Counted from the first letter of the stretch, positions 8,723-17,993 are shown. The stretch: 64,000 nt of DNA from DASSFG01 sp035547915 (GCA_035547915.1 DASZTS010000096.1:1-64000); one strand, 5' to 3'. Notes: generated by a model not told the origin, from the sequence alone. A program made the numbers and translations.

Positions 8723-9391
8723 ATGGCGAACTCGGAAGATTTCCGGCTGGCGACGATCGTGTCGCTGCCGTTCGGCGAAAACAGCTACGTGGCCTGGTTG
8801 GCAGGTCGCGAAGACTGCCTGGTGATCGACCCGGGGCTGGAACCCAACAAGATCCTGAGCCTCCTCGCCGAGCACGGCCTGACGCCAGCAGCCATCTTGA
8901 ACACCCACGGTCATTGCGACCATATCGCCGGCAACGGCACGATGAAGAAGGGCTGGCCGGCATGTCCGCTCGTGATCGGGCATGGCGACGTACCGAAACT
9001 GACGAGCGCCCAGCTCAACCTTTCGGCCGATTTCGGGGTCCCGTTGACGAGCCCGCCCGCCGACGTGGAAGTGCACGCGGGGCAAGACTACGAGGCCGCC
9101 GGATTTACCCTGGCCGTGCGCGAAATTCCGGGGCACTCCTCGGGGCACGTGGTGTTCATCTGGCACGATCACCAGCCGAAGTACGTGTTCGGCGGCGACG
9201 TGCTGTTTGCCGGAAGCATCGGCCGTACGGACTTTCCCGACGGGGATTTTCAGACCCTGGCCGACGGCATACACCGCGACCTATTCACGCTGCCCGACGA
9301 CACGATCGTGCTACCCGGCCACGGCCAAGCGACGACCATCGGCCAAGAAAAGGAAAGTAATCCGTTTGTCGGTCGGCGGGCGTGCCGTTAG
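8723..9391 (+). CDS. MBL-fold metallo-hydrolase, glyoxalase II-like
   Basis: A 222-residue zinc hydrolase of the metallo-beta-lactamase fold. The metal ligands are visible: THGHCDH (HxHxDH), a downstream His in GHSSGHV, Asp in FGGDVLFAGSIGRTDFP, and His in VLPGHG. The GRTDFP segment is typical of the small glyoxalase II-like/YcbL group, acting on thioesters such as glutathione or related thiol conjugates. The ATG at 8723 gives MANSEDFRLA and is preferred over an in-frame ATG at 8663 whose extension is not family-like. There is no clear Shine-Dalgarno for either. Confidence 0.9.
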   Translation: MANSEDFRLATIVSLPFGENSYVAWLAGREDCLVIDPGLEPNKILSLLAEHGLTPAAILNTHGHCDHIAGNGTMKKGWPACPLVIGHGDVPKLTSAQLNLSADFGVPLTSPPADVEVHAGQDYEAAGFTLAVREIPGHSSGHVVFIWHDHQPKYVFGGDVLFAGSIGRTDFPDGDFQTLADGIHRDLFTLPDDTIVLPGHGQATTIGQEKESNPFVGRRACR

Positions 9392-9416
9392 GCCGACGCC
9401 CTGCTTCGAGTTTGCT

Positions 9417-9689
9417 CTACGGCCCTTGCACGGCCGCGCCTGGGCGCAAAAAGACCTCTCGGCAGGCTGCCAGGCCGAACAGTACGCTCACCGCGGCCAG
9501 GTCGGACACGGCGATCAACCGCCAGGCGGCCGGCCATTCCAGCGCGGCGGCCATCGATAGTGCGGCCGCCGAGAGTGCCAGCGCGTGAATGGTTCGCAGC
9601 CGTAGCGGTTGCGGCACCGCTTGGATCAAATCGGCATCGTAGGCGGCCGAGCAGGCGGCGGCGAATGGAGGAAGTTCGCTGGTCTTCAT
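9417..9689 (-). CDS. Small two-helix membrane protein, hypothetical
   Basis: A 90-residue protein predicted to have two transmembrane helices: RTIHALALSAAALSMAAAL (about 32-50) and LIAVSDLAAVSVLFGLAAC (about 59-77). The N terminus is soluble and mildly acidic. I do not recognise the family. The frame stays open upstream to 9884, but that extension overlaps the kinase gene and is Arg/His-rich shadow sequence, so MKTSELPPF at 9689 is preferred. It lies 67 bases downstream of the kinase stop on the same strand and could be the last gene of the ECF-kinase operon. Confidence 0.55.
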   Translation of the reverse strand: MKTSELPPFAAACSAAYDADLIQAVPQPLRLRTIHALALSAAALSMAAALEWPAAWRLIAVSDLAAVSVLFGLAACREVFLRPGAAVQGP

Positions 9690-9756
9690 CTTGTTCAAGA
9701 AAGGCAAAGTATCCCGGAAATCAAAATGCCGCTGGCCCCAATGGCTACCCCGTGCA

Positions 9757-12225
9757 TCAGGGAGTCGGTGGCATCTCCTTTTCGCCGGCATCCGCAGGTG
9801 ATTCGGCGGGTGGAGGCGTAGGACCGGGTGGCTCCGGCGGGCCAAACGGCCCACGCGGATGCGGTCCTCCGCCCGGCATATCATTCAACCCCTCCAATGT
9901 CGTTCCCGTCAGGTCTCGCCAACGCTTGATCTGTTCATTGCTCAACAGGGCCAGCACCTTGGCCACCGCTTGCTGGTGATCGGGCGGGCCAGGTCGATCG
10001 TCGAACGATTGCCGGTCGGGCCCGCGACCACGGCCGTCGCTCTTGCCTCGATCGTGCCCCGAACCGTGGCGGTCGTGCGGCCCATGATCGTGTGGCCCAC
10101 GATCGGGACCGAGACCGCGTCCAAATTGCGCGCGCTCGATCTTGCGGATCGCCGAGCGTTGCTCGCTCGTCAGAGCCAGGGCGTCGACGACGGCCGGTTC
10201 CTTGAAGGCCCAGAGACCTTGCGATTGCAACAGGAGCTGACCCAGCCGATGACGCTGTTCATCGCTCAACGCCTGCGCGAGCCAGAGTTCGCGTTCTTCG
10301 GCCAAGGCAACGAATTGGTGCCGGCGGCTTTCGTCGTCCATCCGATCCAGCTTGGCACCGAGGTCTCGTCGCTCCTTGTCCCAGCGGTTCACCGATGCGG
10401 CGATTTGCTCCCTCTGCTGTTCATTCAGGTGCAGTTCGGTCAAGACGACCGGGAACCGCAACAGCATCGTCTGCATGTCGCGGTGCAACAGTTCGAGCTC
10501 GCGCAGGATTCCCTTGACGCGCTGTTCCACCGCGGCCAGGTCGGCCTGAGACGCCGCATCGCCGCGGCGCTGTTCGATGAAGTCCTGGTAGAAGCCGAGC
10601 GCCGTTTGCAGCAGACGCTTGCGTGTCTGCGCCATGAACAGGTTGTCGGCCAGTTCGTCCTCGCTCACCTTCACCAGCACGTCGACGGCCTGCCGGGCCT
10701 GGCGGAACAACTCTTCCGCCTCGTTGGCCCGCTGCTCTTCGCGAAGCAAGGCGTCGGCTGTCTTCTTCTGCTCCGCCGAAATCATGCGAAAGGCGTCGGA
10801 CGTCTTCTTTTGCTCGTCCGAAATCAACCGGTTGGTGATCAGTGAGGCGATCAGGCAGAAGGTCAGCAACAACACACCGGCCACGACCACCGATGGATGC
10901 CGCCGTGACCATTTGCGCAGGCGGTCGATGGGTGTCGGACGCCGCGCGAGGATCGGCCGGTTATCGAGGAACCGCCGCAGGTCCTCGGCGAATTCGGCGG
11001 CCGAGGTGTAGCGTTCGGCCGGCACCTTCCGCAACGCCTTGAGCACGATCGTCTCCAACTCCACCGGAATGGCCCGATTGATCTGGCGGGGCTGTGTCGG
11101 CTCATCGTTCAGGATCTGATAGAGCAGCTCGTGCCGGGTCTCGCCGGCGAACAGCGGCCGCAGCGTCAACAGCTCGAAGAAGGTGGCCCCGAGCGAGTAG
11201 ATGTCGGTACGGTGATCGACCATCGTCCGCTGCCCGCCGGCTTGCTCCGGACTCATGTAGCGGTAGGTGCCGAGCACGTCGCCCGTGCGCGTCAGCGTGG
11301 CGTCGGACTGGAACAGAGCCAGGCCGAAATCGGCCACCCAGAGCGTGCCCGCCGGGTTCACGAGCAGGTTAGCCGGTTTGATGTCGCGGTGGACGATGCC
11401 AACCTGATGGGCGTGTTCCAGGGCCTCGGCAGCCTGCAACATCAAGCGGGCGGCCTTCTGATAGAAGTTGTCGCCGCCGCGCGGGCTGCGGGCCGTGATC
11501 GTCAACGAAGCGCCGGCCGTCGACCGCATTTGCTCGCCTTGTACGGGCGTGCCCGGCGCCGCGCCCGCCAGGTAGGGCTGTGTCAACGACACGTCGCTGG
11601 CACTCCCGGCCGACTTGCCGTTGGGGTCGATCGCAGCCAACCCGGCCTGTTCGCGCAACTGCCGGATGAGCACGGCCAACGATTGCCCTTCGATGAGCTG
11701 CATGGCATAGAAATGCACGCCCCGTTCGCAACCCACCGCGTAGATCGGCACGATGCTCGTGTGGTGCAACAGGGCCGCCGCCTGTGCTTCGTTCTTGAAG
11801 CGTTGCAACTGCCGTGCGTCGAACGTGGCCGCGAAGGGAAGCACCTTGAGCGCCACGCGGCGCGCGAGCGACAACTGGATCGCTTCGTAGACGACGCCCA
11901 TGCCGCCGCGTCCCAACTCGCGAAGGATCTGAAAATCGCCCAACGCACGCGGCGTGGGTTCGGCAGCCGGCAGGTTGCTTGCGACCCGCGGCCCGCTCGT
12001 CGACGGTCGCGGCGCGGTGGCACGCACCAGATCCAACCCATCGAGGCATTGGGCGATGGCGCCGGCCAGTTCCGGAAAACGATTCAGGTAGGCCGAGCGT
12101 TCGGGCGCGCGCCCGAGGTCCAACTCCGCCAGATACTCGTTCACCACGGCCGCGACACGCGGATCGTCGAGAGCGTCGCCGGTGCTGGGAGGGTCGATTT
12201 CGGTATGACTGATGTCGCCGTTCAT
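9757..12225 (-). CDS. Transmembrane serine/threonine protein kinase with extracytoplasmic LTxxQ-like sensor tail
   Basis: About 822 residues. After a short helical N terminus comes a Hanks-type kinase domain (about 98-420) with glycine loop LGRGGMGVVYEA, VALK Lys (about 127), HRDIKPAN (about 279-286), DFG (about 299) and YMSPEQ. A Gly/Ser-rich insert of about 60 residues sits in the lobe before the catalytic loop. One transmembrane helix (about 445-465) follows, then a coiled coil, then a region with repeated Leu-x-x-x-Gln helices (LNEQQREQI, LSDEQRHRL, LTSEQRSAI, LSNEQIKRW) like those of CpxP/Spy-type proteins, and a His/Asp/Gly/Arg-rich stretch that might bind metal. The start codon overlaps the stop of the upstream ECF sigma factor by 4 bases, implying translational coupling and a shared pathway. 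Confidence 0.93.
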   Translation of the reverse strand: MNGDISHTEIDPPSTGDALDDPRVAAVVNEYLAELDLGRAPERSAYLNRFPELAGAIAQCLDGLDLVRATAPRPSTSGPRVASNLPAAEPTPRALGDFQILRELGRGGMGVVYEAIQLSLARRVALKVLPFAATFDARQLQRFKNEAQAAALLHHTSIVPIYAVGCERGVHFYAMQLIEGQSLAVLIRQLREQAGLAAIDPNGKSAGSASDVSLTQPYLAGAAPGTPVQGEQMRSTAGASLTITARSPRGGDNFYQKAARLMLQAAEALEHAHQVGIVHRDIKPANLLVNPAGTLWVADFGLALFQSDATLTRTGDVLGTYRYMSPEQAGGQRTMVDHRTDIYSLGATFFELLTLRPLFAGETRHELLYQILNDEPTQPRQINRAIPVELETIVLKALRKVPAERYTSAAEFAEDLRRFLDNRPILARRPTPIDRLRKWSRRHPSVVVAGVLLLTFCLIASLITNRLISDEQKKTSDAFRMISAEQKKTADALLREEQRANEAEELFRQARQAVDVLVKVSEDELADNLFMAQTRKRLLQTALGFYQDFIEQRRGDAASQADLAAVEQRVKGILRELELLHRDMQTMLLRFPVVLTELHLNEQQREQIAASVNRWDKERRDLGAKLDRMDDESRRHQFVALAEERELWLAQALSDEQRHRLGQLLLQSQGLWAFKEPAVVDALALTSEQRSAIRKIERAQFGRGLGPDRGPHDHGPHDRHGSGHDRGKSDGRGRGPDRQSFDDRPGPPDHQQAVAKVLALLSNEQIKRWRDLTGTTLEGLNDMPGGGPHPRGPFGPPEPPGPTPPPAESPADAGEKEMPPTP

Positions 12226-12827
12226 AGCACTTCTTGCATCGCCTGTTTCAGATTGGCCAGGGCCCGTACCCACAGTTTTTGCACGCTATCGACGCTACGT
12301 TGCATACGGTTCGCCACCTCGGGAAACGGCAATTCTTCGAAATGCCGCAGCACGACGACCTCGCGATAGTCGGCCGGCAGGCGCGACAGGGCTTCGGCCA
12401 ACAAGACTCCCTGCTCGCGCTGCGCCACGTGCTGGCTGGGCGAGCTTTGCAGGGCGAAGAAGCCGCGGTCGATGGCTCGAGACGATTGATCGAGATCGAC
12501 GTTCCAGCCCTGTTCGCGCCGCAGGTCGCGGCATTGCGTCCCCAGGTAGTGGCGCAACAGATTGCAAATCCGGCCTGCCAGGATTTCGCGCAGCCAGGCG
12601 ACGAATTCCGGCTCGCGCGCGCCACGAAAGAGGCCGAAGTTCCGATGGGCCTCCAGAAACGTCTCCTGCACGACGTCGGCCGCGTCGACCTTGGTCTGCA
12701 ACCGGCGGCCCAGTTCGACGCGCGCCAGCAACTCGAGATAGACGCGGTAGCCTTCGAGCAGCTCGCCTCTCGCAACCTCTGAGCCGCCTTTGGCTTGTGT
12801 CAACAGATCGAACGAATTGGAAATCAT
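12222..12827 (-). CDS. ECF-type RNA polymerase sigma factor
   Basis: A 201-residue sigma70-family factor of the extracytoplasmic-function type. Region 2 includes KVDAADVVQETFLEAHRNF, and region 4 includes LSRLPADYREVVVLRHFEELPFPEVANRMQRSVDSVQKLWVRALANL. The ATG at 12827 gives MISNSFDLLTQAKGG; the frame is open far upstream, but the extension is low-quality Arg/Gly-rich sequence. There is no anti-sigma factor; instead a membrane Ser/Thr kinase follows with an ATGA overlap, the arrangement seen for planctomycete ECF groups thought to be controlled by phosphorylation. It is divergent from the SGNH hydrolase gene. Confidence 0.93.
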   Translation of the reverse strand: MISNSFDLLTQAKGGSEVARGELLEGYRVYLELLARVELGRRLQTKVDAADVVQETFLEAHRNFGLFRGAREPEFVAWLREILAGRICNLLRHYLGTQCRDLRREQGWNVDLDQSSRAIDRGFFALQSSPSQHVAQREQGVLLAEALSRLPADYREVVVLRHFEELPFPEVANRMQRSVDSVQKLWVRALANLKQAMQEVL

Positions 12828-12999
12828 GGGCAGCGGTTCGGACGCGAAAGGGGCCTCTGTATTTATGGTAACGCATCCGCCCACCGTACCGCCGCCGCAA
12901 GACGCCGCCGCGGTTCTCTTTTTTGCTCGCGGCGGGTGCGCGGCCGGGGTACCATAAGGGCCGACCCGTGTACTCCCCCCGAAGCCGAGGTTCGCGATT

Positions 13000-14265
13000 A
13001 TGCATCGTCGTTCATCGTTCGCCCTCCTGACGGTCACGCTGGCCGTACTCTCTCCGGCATTTGCCCCGGCCGCGGAATTCTTCTTCCGCGACGGAGATCG
13101 CGTGGTGATCATCGGCGACAGCATCACCGAGCAGCATCTCTACAGCAACTACGTCGAGATGTGGACGGTGAGCCGCTTCCCCAAATGGAACATCACGTTC
13201 CGCAACGTGGGCATCGGCGGTGACCGTTCGACCGGCGGCAACCACCGCTTCCAACGCGACGTGCTATTCCACCAGCCGACGGCCATGACGGTCGATTTCG
13301 GCATGAACGACGGCAACTATCGGGCCTTCGACGACCCCGGCTTCAAGACGTACATGGGTGGTCTACAGGGGATGGCCGACCAGGCGAAAGCCGCCAAAAT
13401 CCGCGTCGCGTGGATCACTCCCAGCCCGGTCGAGAAGGCCGAACAGGGGCGCGCCGGCGAAGGTTACAACGAGACGCTCGAAAAGTACTCAGCGGGCGTC
13501 GAACAGATTGCGAAGACCAATCAAGGGACGTTCGTCGATCAGTTTCACCCCTTCGTGGCCGCCATCGACAACGCGCGCGAAGCTGACCCCAAGAACCGCA
13601 TCGGCGGCGGCGATCCGGTCCATCCCGGCGGACCAGGCCAGGCAATCATGGCTTGGGCGATCCTGAAGGGGCTCGAATTCCCGAAACTGGTATCGCAGGT
13701 CGAGGTCGACGCGGGCCAACCGAAAGTCGTGGCCAGCGAGAAGTGTCGAATCGGCGAGCTGGCCGCTAAGGACGGCGGGGTGGTCTTCCAGCGGATGGAC
13801 GAAGCGCTGCCATTTTTTCCCGCTGAGGCCGAGAGCATCAACCAATGGGTGCCGGTGCGCGACGAATTGAACCACTACGGTTTGAAAGTCACGGGTCTGA
13901 AGCCGGGCAAATATGACGTTCGGCTCAACGGCACCAAGATCGCCGATTACACGGCCGAGGAACTGGCGGGCGGCGTCAACCTGACCAAGCCGGCCCTCGC
14001 CGGCGGACCGGTCGCCGAACAAGTGAACGCCGTGTGGAATGCCGTCAAAGCCAAGAACCAGTACTACCACGACCGCGTCTTCCGCGGCATCGTGCTCACT
14101 CAGGTTCCCGAATACTTGATCAACAAACTGGGTGCGCCCGAGATCGAAGCCATCAAGCAATCGGCGATCACCGAGCGGATGGCAAAAATGCCCGAGCTCG
14201 ACGCCGCCGTGCGACAGGCGCTCGAACCACGCAGCCACCAGGTCGAAGTGGTGCCTGCCAAATGA
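13000..14265 (+). CDS. Secreted SGNH/GDSL-type esterase or lipase
   Basis: A 421-residue exported hydrolase. A signal peptide (LLTVTLAVLSPAFAPAAE) is followed by the SGNH domain: block I VVIIGDSITEQ with the nucleophile Ser, a Gly in block II (NVGIGGDRSTGG), block III FGMNDGNYR with the Asn, and block V DPVHPGGPG with Asp-x-x-His. It continues with a C-terminal domain of about 180 residues in the style of planctomycete rhamnogalacturonan-acetylesterase-like proteins. A carbohydrate-ester substrate is likely, but the exact substrate is open. It stands alone, divergent from the ECF operon. Confidence 0.88.
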   Translation: MHRRSSFALLTVTLAVLSPAFAPAAEFFFRDGDRVVIIGDSITEQHLYSNYVEMWTVSRFPKWNITFRNVGIGGDRSTGGNHRFQRDVLFHQPTAMTVDFGMNDGNYRAFDDPGFKTYMGGLQGMADQAKAAKIRVAWITPSPVEKAEQGRAGEGYNETLEKYSAGVEQIAKTNQGTFVDQFHPFVAAIDNAREADPKNRIGGGDPVHPGGPGQAIMAWAILKGLEFPKLVSQVEVDAGQPKVVASEKCRIGELAAKDGGVVFQRMDEALPFFPAEAESINQWVPVRDELNHYGLKVTGLKPGKYDVRLNGTKIADYTAEELAGGVNLTKPALAGGPVAEQVNAVWNAVKAKNQYYHDRVFRGIVLTQVPEYLINKLGAPEIEAIKQSAITERMAKMPELDAAVRQALEPRSHQVEVVPAK

Positions 14266-14318
14266 GCCCTGTGGCGTAGTGGCTGGCACGGCTTGGTGCG
14301 CGGTCGTTGATACTCGCG

Positions 14319-15824
14319 CTAACTCGCCGCGGGTGGGCTCGGTTCCCAGTCGATCGACTCATCCCAGGGCCAGAGCGGGCGCGGGATGTGGCGATATTCG
14401 TAGTTCCAAAAGTCTGCCGGAGCGCAACCGGGGGCGCGGACGACTATGATCCGGCGCGCCCGCTCGGCATAGGCGGCGCGAAATCCGCAGGGACTCTTGG
14501 CGACCAGCACGCTCGCAGCGAACGGATCGAAGCCGGCCGAGCGAAACAGCTCGGGTGCGAAGTGCGGACCGCTCTTCGAGGTGGCGAACACGAACACGCT
14601 TTTCGCCCGCAGCACGGCCGAGTTTCCCATGTCGACCGGCAGGTTCTTGGCCAGATGGCCCGATAGCAGAAACTCGGCCCGGAACAGCCGCTCGACCCGC
14701 GCGTCGAGCTCGACGGGACTGGAGAACCGCGAGTCGCGCAAGCCGCCGATCGACGTGTGCAGTGTCGCGCCCTCACCGAGAGCCGCGGCCCGCTCGACCA
14801 CTTCCGGTGCGACCAAGGTGACGAAGGCTCCGTTCGGCCAATCGTATTTCAGCAGTTCTTTTAGCAGCCAGGTGCTGTCACCCGGAGCGCCAGACGTGGT
14901 GGCGTCGGCACTGTCGCTGAGCACGACCAGGCCATCACGAACCGCGTGCGCCTCGCGCACGGCATCGGCCACGGGCACCAGTTCGGGCAGGTAGTCGCGG
15001 CGTCGCCGCCAGAGATCGGCAGCGATTTCCCGGCAGGCCGTCTCGGCCACCTGCGCTGCGCCGTCACTCACCACGATCACCGCCGATCCGAGGTCGGGCA
15101 CGTCCAACCAGGGCTGCACCGTCGCCAGACCGGCGGTCAGGATGTGCGGGGAGCGTTCGAGTTCTTGCAACCGCTCGCGAAATCCATAACTGACGCTATC
15201 CGGGTCTTGCGTGTTGGCCCGTTCGGCGGGCACGACCATGGGGAGTTTTTGGAAGGCCATGGCGGGCCGCGCACCGTCGATCAAGATGCGCCGCATCACG
15301 GCGGCGGCGCGCTGGCCCGTCTCGAAGACATCGATATGCGGCGCCGTGTGGAACAACACCAGCGCATCGGCCGCATCGACCATCGGCTGCGTCACATTGG
15401 CGTGCAGGTCGAGGGTGGCGACGATCGGAATCGATCCGGCCGCCTGACGCACGGCGGTGAGCACTTCGCCTTCGACGTCGGGATGCCCCTCGGCCACCAT
15501 GGCGCCGTGCAGCGCGAGCAGGATGCCGTCGAGGGGCAACGCACGCCGCACGGCCGACGCAAACTCGGACACGATCCAGGCGAACGTCTCGGCCGTGACG
15601 ATGCCGCTCGGCCAGGCCGGCAGACGTACGAGCCCGACCAGTTCGGGGCGCTCGGGCCAGCTTCGCAACGATTGGATGAAGCCCCCCAGTTCATTGGTGT
15701 CGGCCATCCGTGCCAGCAACTCGTCGCCGTGCGACACGCCAAACTGGTCGAAGTTCGCACGCGTCGTGCGCAGCGGGTTGAACGTGTTGGTCTCTTGCCA
15801 GAGTTGGCCGAGGGCAATCCGCAT
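14319..15824 (-). CDS. M81 family metallopeptidase, MlrC (microcystinase C)-like
   Basis: A 501-residue protein beginning MRIALGQLWQETNTFNP, the family signature start. Metal-binding candidates include ALHGAMVAEGHPDVEGE and DLHANV followed by FHTAPHIDVFETG. MlrC proteins are zinc enzymes, first known for degrading linear microcystin-derived peptides; in most bacteria the real substrate is unknown. The length is normal for the family. The neighbouring gene on the same strand, 108 bases upstream, encodes a GSA-type aminotransferase and may be co-transcribed, which would suggest amino-acid or amine metabolism. Confidence 0.9.
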   Translation of the reverse strand: MRIALGQLWQETNTFNPLRTTRANFDQFGVSHGDELLARMADTNELGGFIQSLRSWPERPELVGLVRLPAWPSGIVTAETFAWIVSEFASAVRRALPLDGILLALHGAMVAEGHPDVEGEVLTAVRQAAGSIPIVATLDLHANVTQPMVDAADALVLFHTAPHIDVFETGQRAAAVMRRILIDGARPAMAFQKLPMVVPAERANTQDPDSVSYGFRERLQELERSPHILTAGLATVQPWLDVPDLGSAVIVVSDGAAQVAETACREIAADLWRRRRDYLPELVPVADAVREAHAVRDGLVVLSDSADATTSGAPGDSTWLLKELLKYDWPNGAFVTLVAPEVVERAAALGEGATLHTSIGGLRDSRFSSPVELDARVERLFRAEFLLSGHLAKNLPVDMGNSAVLRAKSVFVFATSKSGPHFAPELFRSAGFDPFAASVLVAKSPCGFRAAYAERARRIIVVRAPGCAPADFWNYEYRHIPRPLWPWDESIDWEPSPPAAS

Positions 15825-15932
15825 AGCAGGTCAAGGCTGGATGGGGTATGCAGGAAGAGACGGAAAGCCCACTCGAAAGCCGCCGCGCAAACGAAAACCG
15901 TCCCGTGGCGGCATCATTTTGTCGGCAAGCAC

Positions 15933-17246
15933 TCAGGCGCCCTCCGACATCTTCTGGACGGCCCGATCGAGCTTGGCCAGTGCTTCGTCCACATCGTCGA
16001 GTGTCATGGCGGCGCAAAAGCCGTGGTGGCAGGCCGTGCCGCCATAATCGTGCAGGTAGACGCCTTCGCCGATCGCAGCGGCCACGAAACGCAGCATCAG
16101 GTCCCGGCGGTGTGCCAGGAGGTCACGGTAGGTCTCCGCCCGTTCGACCCCGAAGTAGACGCCGAACCGGGCGCCCAACCCCTGGACCCGTCCGGGCACA
16201 CCGTGCCGCGCGAAGATATCGTTCAAACCGTCTCGGAGCCGTTCGCCGACCGCGCCGATATGGTCGTAAAAACCGGCCTGTTGGTAGATGCCGACCGCGG
16301 CCAGCCCCGCCGCCACCGACACCGGATGGCCGTTGTACGTGCCGCTGTGCTGACAATCGCCGTGCGGCATCAGCCGGTCCATGATCTCACGGCGGCCGCC
16401 GAACGCGCTCAAGGGAAAACCGCCCCCCACCGCCTTGCCGAGGGTGCAGAGGTCGGGCGTCACCTTCAGGTATTCCTGCGCCCCCCCGGGCGCCATGCGA
16501 AAGGCACTCAGCACCTCGTCGAAGATCAAGAGCACGTCGTGTTGCCGCGTCAGCTCACGCAGAGCGGCCGCGAAGTCGGGCCGCGGCAGGATGCAGCCGG
16601 CGTTGTACCACACCGGTTCGCAGATGACGGCGGCCAGTTCGCCGGCGTGTCGCCGAAATATCTGTTCGAAGATCGCGGTCCGGTTATAGGGCGCAAGCAC
16701 GAGCTGTTCTTCGATGCCGCGAGTGAGGCCGGACGAGGCGGGGAACGGCGTCGGCGCGTCGTCGGGCCCCAAGTGGTCGGCTGGTGTGCCGAGCGAGAAC
16801 ATCACCTGGTCGTGATAGCCGTGGAAGTTGCCTTCGAATTTCAAGAGCTTCGGCCGCCCCGTGTAGGCCCGCGCCAGCCGGATGCAGTGCAGCGTGGCCT
16901 CCGTGCCCGATCCGGTGAAGCGCACCCGCTCGCAGCAGGGGACCGTCTGGCAGATCAGTCCGGCCAACTGGGCGTGCAATTCGTTTTCGTAGGAACAAGC
17001 GGCCCCGCGGGCGAGAACGGCATCGACCGCCGCGCGAACCCGCGCGTCGCCGTGCCCGAGCAGGGTGGCGCCGTGGCTGGTACACAGGTCGAGGTACTCG
17101 CGGCCGTCGAGATCCCAGAGGCGGCAACCGTCGGCCTTCTCGAAATAGAGCGGGCGGCCCAACGCCCGGTTGAAGCGAGTCGACGACGTGACGCCCCCCG
17201 CGACCGATCGTGCGGCTATCTCAAACTGTTGCTCGGTCCGCGGCAT
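15933..17246 (-). CDS. Class III aminotransferase, glutamate-1-semialdehyde aminomutase-like
   Basis: A 437-residue PLP enzyme of fold type I. It has the substrate-side GSA-aminomutase pattern (RVRFTGSGTEATLHCIRLARAYTGR split over about 128-150), the PLP-ring Asp in LLIFDEVLSAFR, and the Schiff-base Lys in CTLGKAVGGGFPLSAFGG. It is not clearly HemL: the N terminus (EIAARSVAGGVTSSTRF) and the absence of other haem genes suggest a catabolic or secondary-metabolic aminotransferase. It lies upstream of the MlrC-like gene on the same strand, with a 108-base gap. A second, different member of the family is at 47.2 kb. Confidence 0.9.
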   Translation of the reverse strand: MPRTEQQFEIAARSVAGGVTSSTRFNRALGRPLYFEKADGCRLWDLDGREYLDLCTSHGATLLGHGDARVRAAVDAVLARGAACSYENELHAQLAGLICQTVPCCERVRFTGSGTEATLHCIRLARAYTGRPKLLKFEGNFHGYHDQVMFSLGTPADHLGPDDAPTPFPASSGLTRGIEEQLVLAPYNRTAIFEQIFRRHAGELAAVICEPVWYNAGCILPRPDFAAALRELTRQHDVLLIFDEVLSAFRMAPGGAQEYLKVTPDLCTLGKAVGGGFPLSAFGGRREIMDRLMPHGDCQHSGTYNGHPVSVAAGLAAVGIYQQAGFYDHIGAVGERLRDGLNDIFARHGVPGRVQGLGARFGVYFGVERAETYRDLLAHRRDLMLRFVAAAIGEGVYLHDYGGTACHHGFCAAMTLDDVDEALAKLDRAVQKMSEGA

Positions 17247-17403
17247 GTTGAGTCACTACTCCGCGGCCTCGTGCCCGCCATAGGAGCTTCGCGAAGTCTT
17301 AAAAAATGGTCAGCCGAACGCCGGCTATTGTGGCCTCTGCCCGCCACAGACGCCAGAGCTTGGCTCGTGGTGAATTAATTTCTCGAAAAAGAAGCGATTC
17401 GGG

Positions 17404-17757
17404 CTATCTTGCCTCAACCGGCGCGTCGGGATTGCCGACCTGTATTGTTACCGCGACGCCACCCCGATCGGCCCAGTCCACGACCGCCCGACTAATGAAG
17501 CGACGCCCCTTGGCAACCAAGCGCACCACCTCCGTTTCTCCTTCGACCAACGTGAATGGTACGGGTCCCGATGCCGCGGACCCGGCAGAGAAGACGTGGC
17601 AGGTCGACGAAGCGAGCGGTGTACCCGCCCCGGTCATCCGGGCCAACAGCATCTCCTTCCGCCTCTCGCACCAGGGCCGCGTGAAGGTCACGTTCTTCGG
17701 ACAGGAATGACCGACCAGGTCGGGCACACCATCCGCGCGAATCGCTAAAGTCGGCAT
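17404..17757 (-). CDS. Uncertain hypothetical protein
   Basis: A possible 117-residue protein. The C-terminal half (PFTLVEGETEVVRLVAKG, then VVDWADRGGVAVTIQVGN) looks protein-like, but the N-terminal half is Cys/Arg-rich and looks like antisense sequence. On the opposite strand a frame ending at 17710 has the reverse pattern, with a plausible C terminus (IRANSISFRLSHQGRVKV) and a poor N terminus. I cannot decide which strand is coding, or whether either is. No family is recognised. Confidence 0.3.
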   Translation of the reverse strand: MPTLAIRADGVPDLVGHSCPKNVTFTRPWCERRKEMLLARMTGAGTPLASSTCHVFSAGSAASGPVPFTLVEGETEVVRLVAKGRRFISRAVVDWADRGGVAVTIQVGNPDAPVEAR

Positions 17758-17852
17758 GCGGCGCGCGCCGATAAGAGCCGTTCCGGGCCGCCCCAGCGGG
17801 TGATGCCGGCGACCGAAGCTAACCTTGAAGTGGACCCAAGGTTTGCTTCGCA

Positions 17853-17993
17853 ATGCACATACTTCACTACATCCATCGCTGGCTGGCAGCCGACCCTCCC
17901 GGCACCAACCACTTGGTGGCGGCCGTGATCGGCGTGGCACTGGTCTGGATCGTCTTCGAGCGGTTGGGCGCCGGTCCCTCGCGATCCCGCTGA
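17853..17993 (+). CDS. 46-residue single-pass membrane peptide
   Basis: A short ORF encoding one clear transmembrane helix (HLVAAVIGVALVWIVFERLG, residues 20-39) after a His/Trp-containing amphipathic start (MHILHYIHRWLAADPPG), with a short basic tail. AAGG at 17838-17841 lies 11 bases before the ATG. It ends 26 bases before the convergent chorismate mutase gene. The function is unknown; the charge pattern would place the C terminus in the cytoplasm. Confidence 0.5.
   Translation: MHILHYIHRWLAADPPGTNHLVAAVIGVALVWIVFERLGAGPSRSR

Noticed and set aside
15933..17246. hemL (true glutamate-1-semialdehyde aminomutase) assignment for either GSA-type aminotransferase
   Set aside because: Neither has haem-gene neighbours, and their N termini and lengths do not single out HemL; a family-level call is safer.
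14946..17378. An 810-codon plus-strand open frame across the MlrC and aminotransferase genes
   Set aside because: It is antisense to two well-supported minus-strand genes and shows no motif.
17306..17710. A plus-strand 134-codon frame opposite the uncertain hypothetical gene
   Set aside because: Its N-terminal half is Ser/Thr/Arg-rich shadow-like sequence; only the C-terminal part looks coding. Left as an alternative to the weak minus-strand call.
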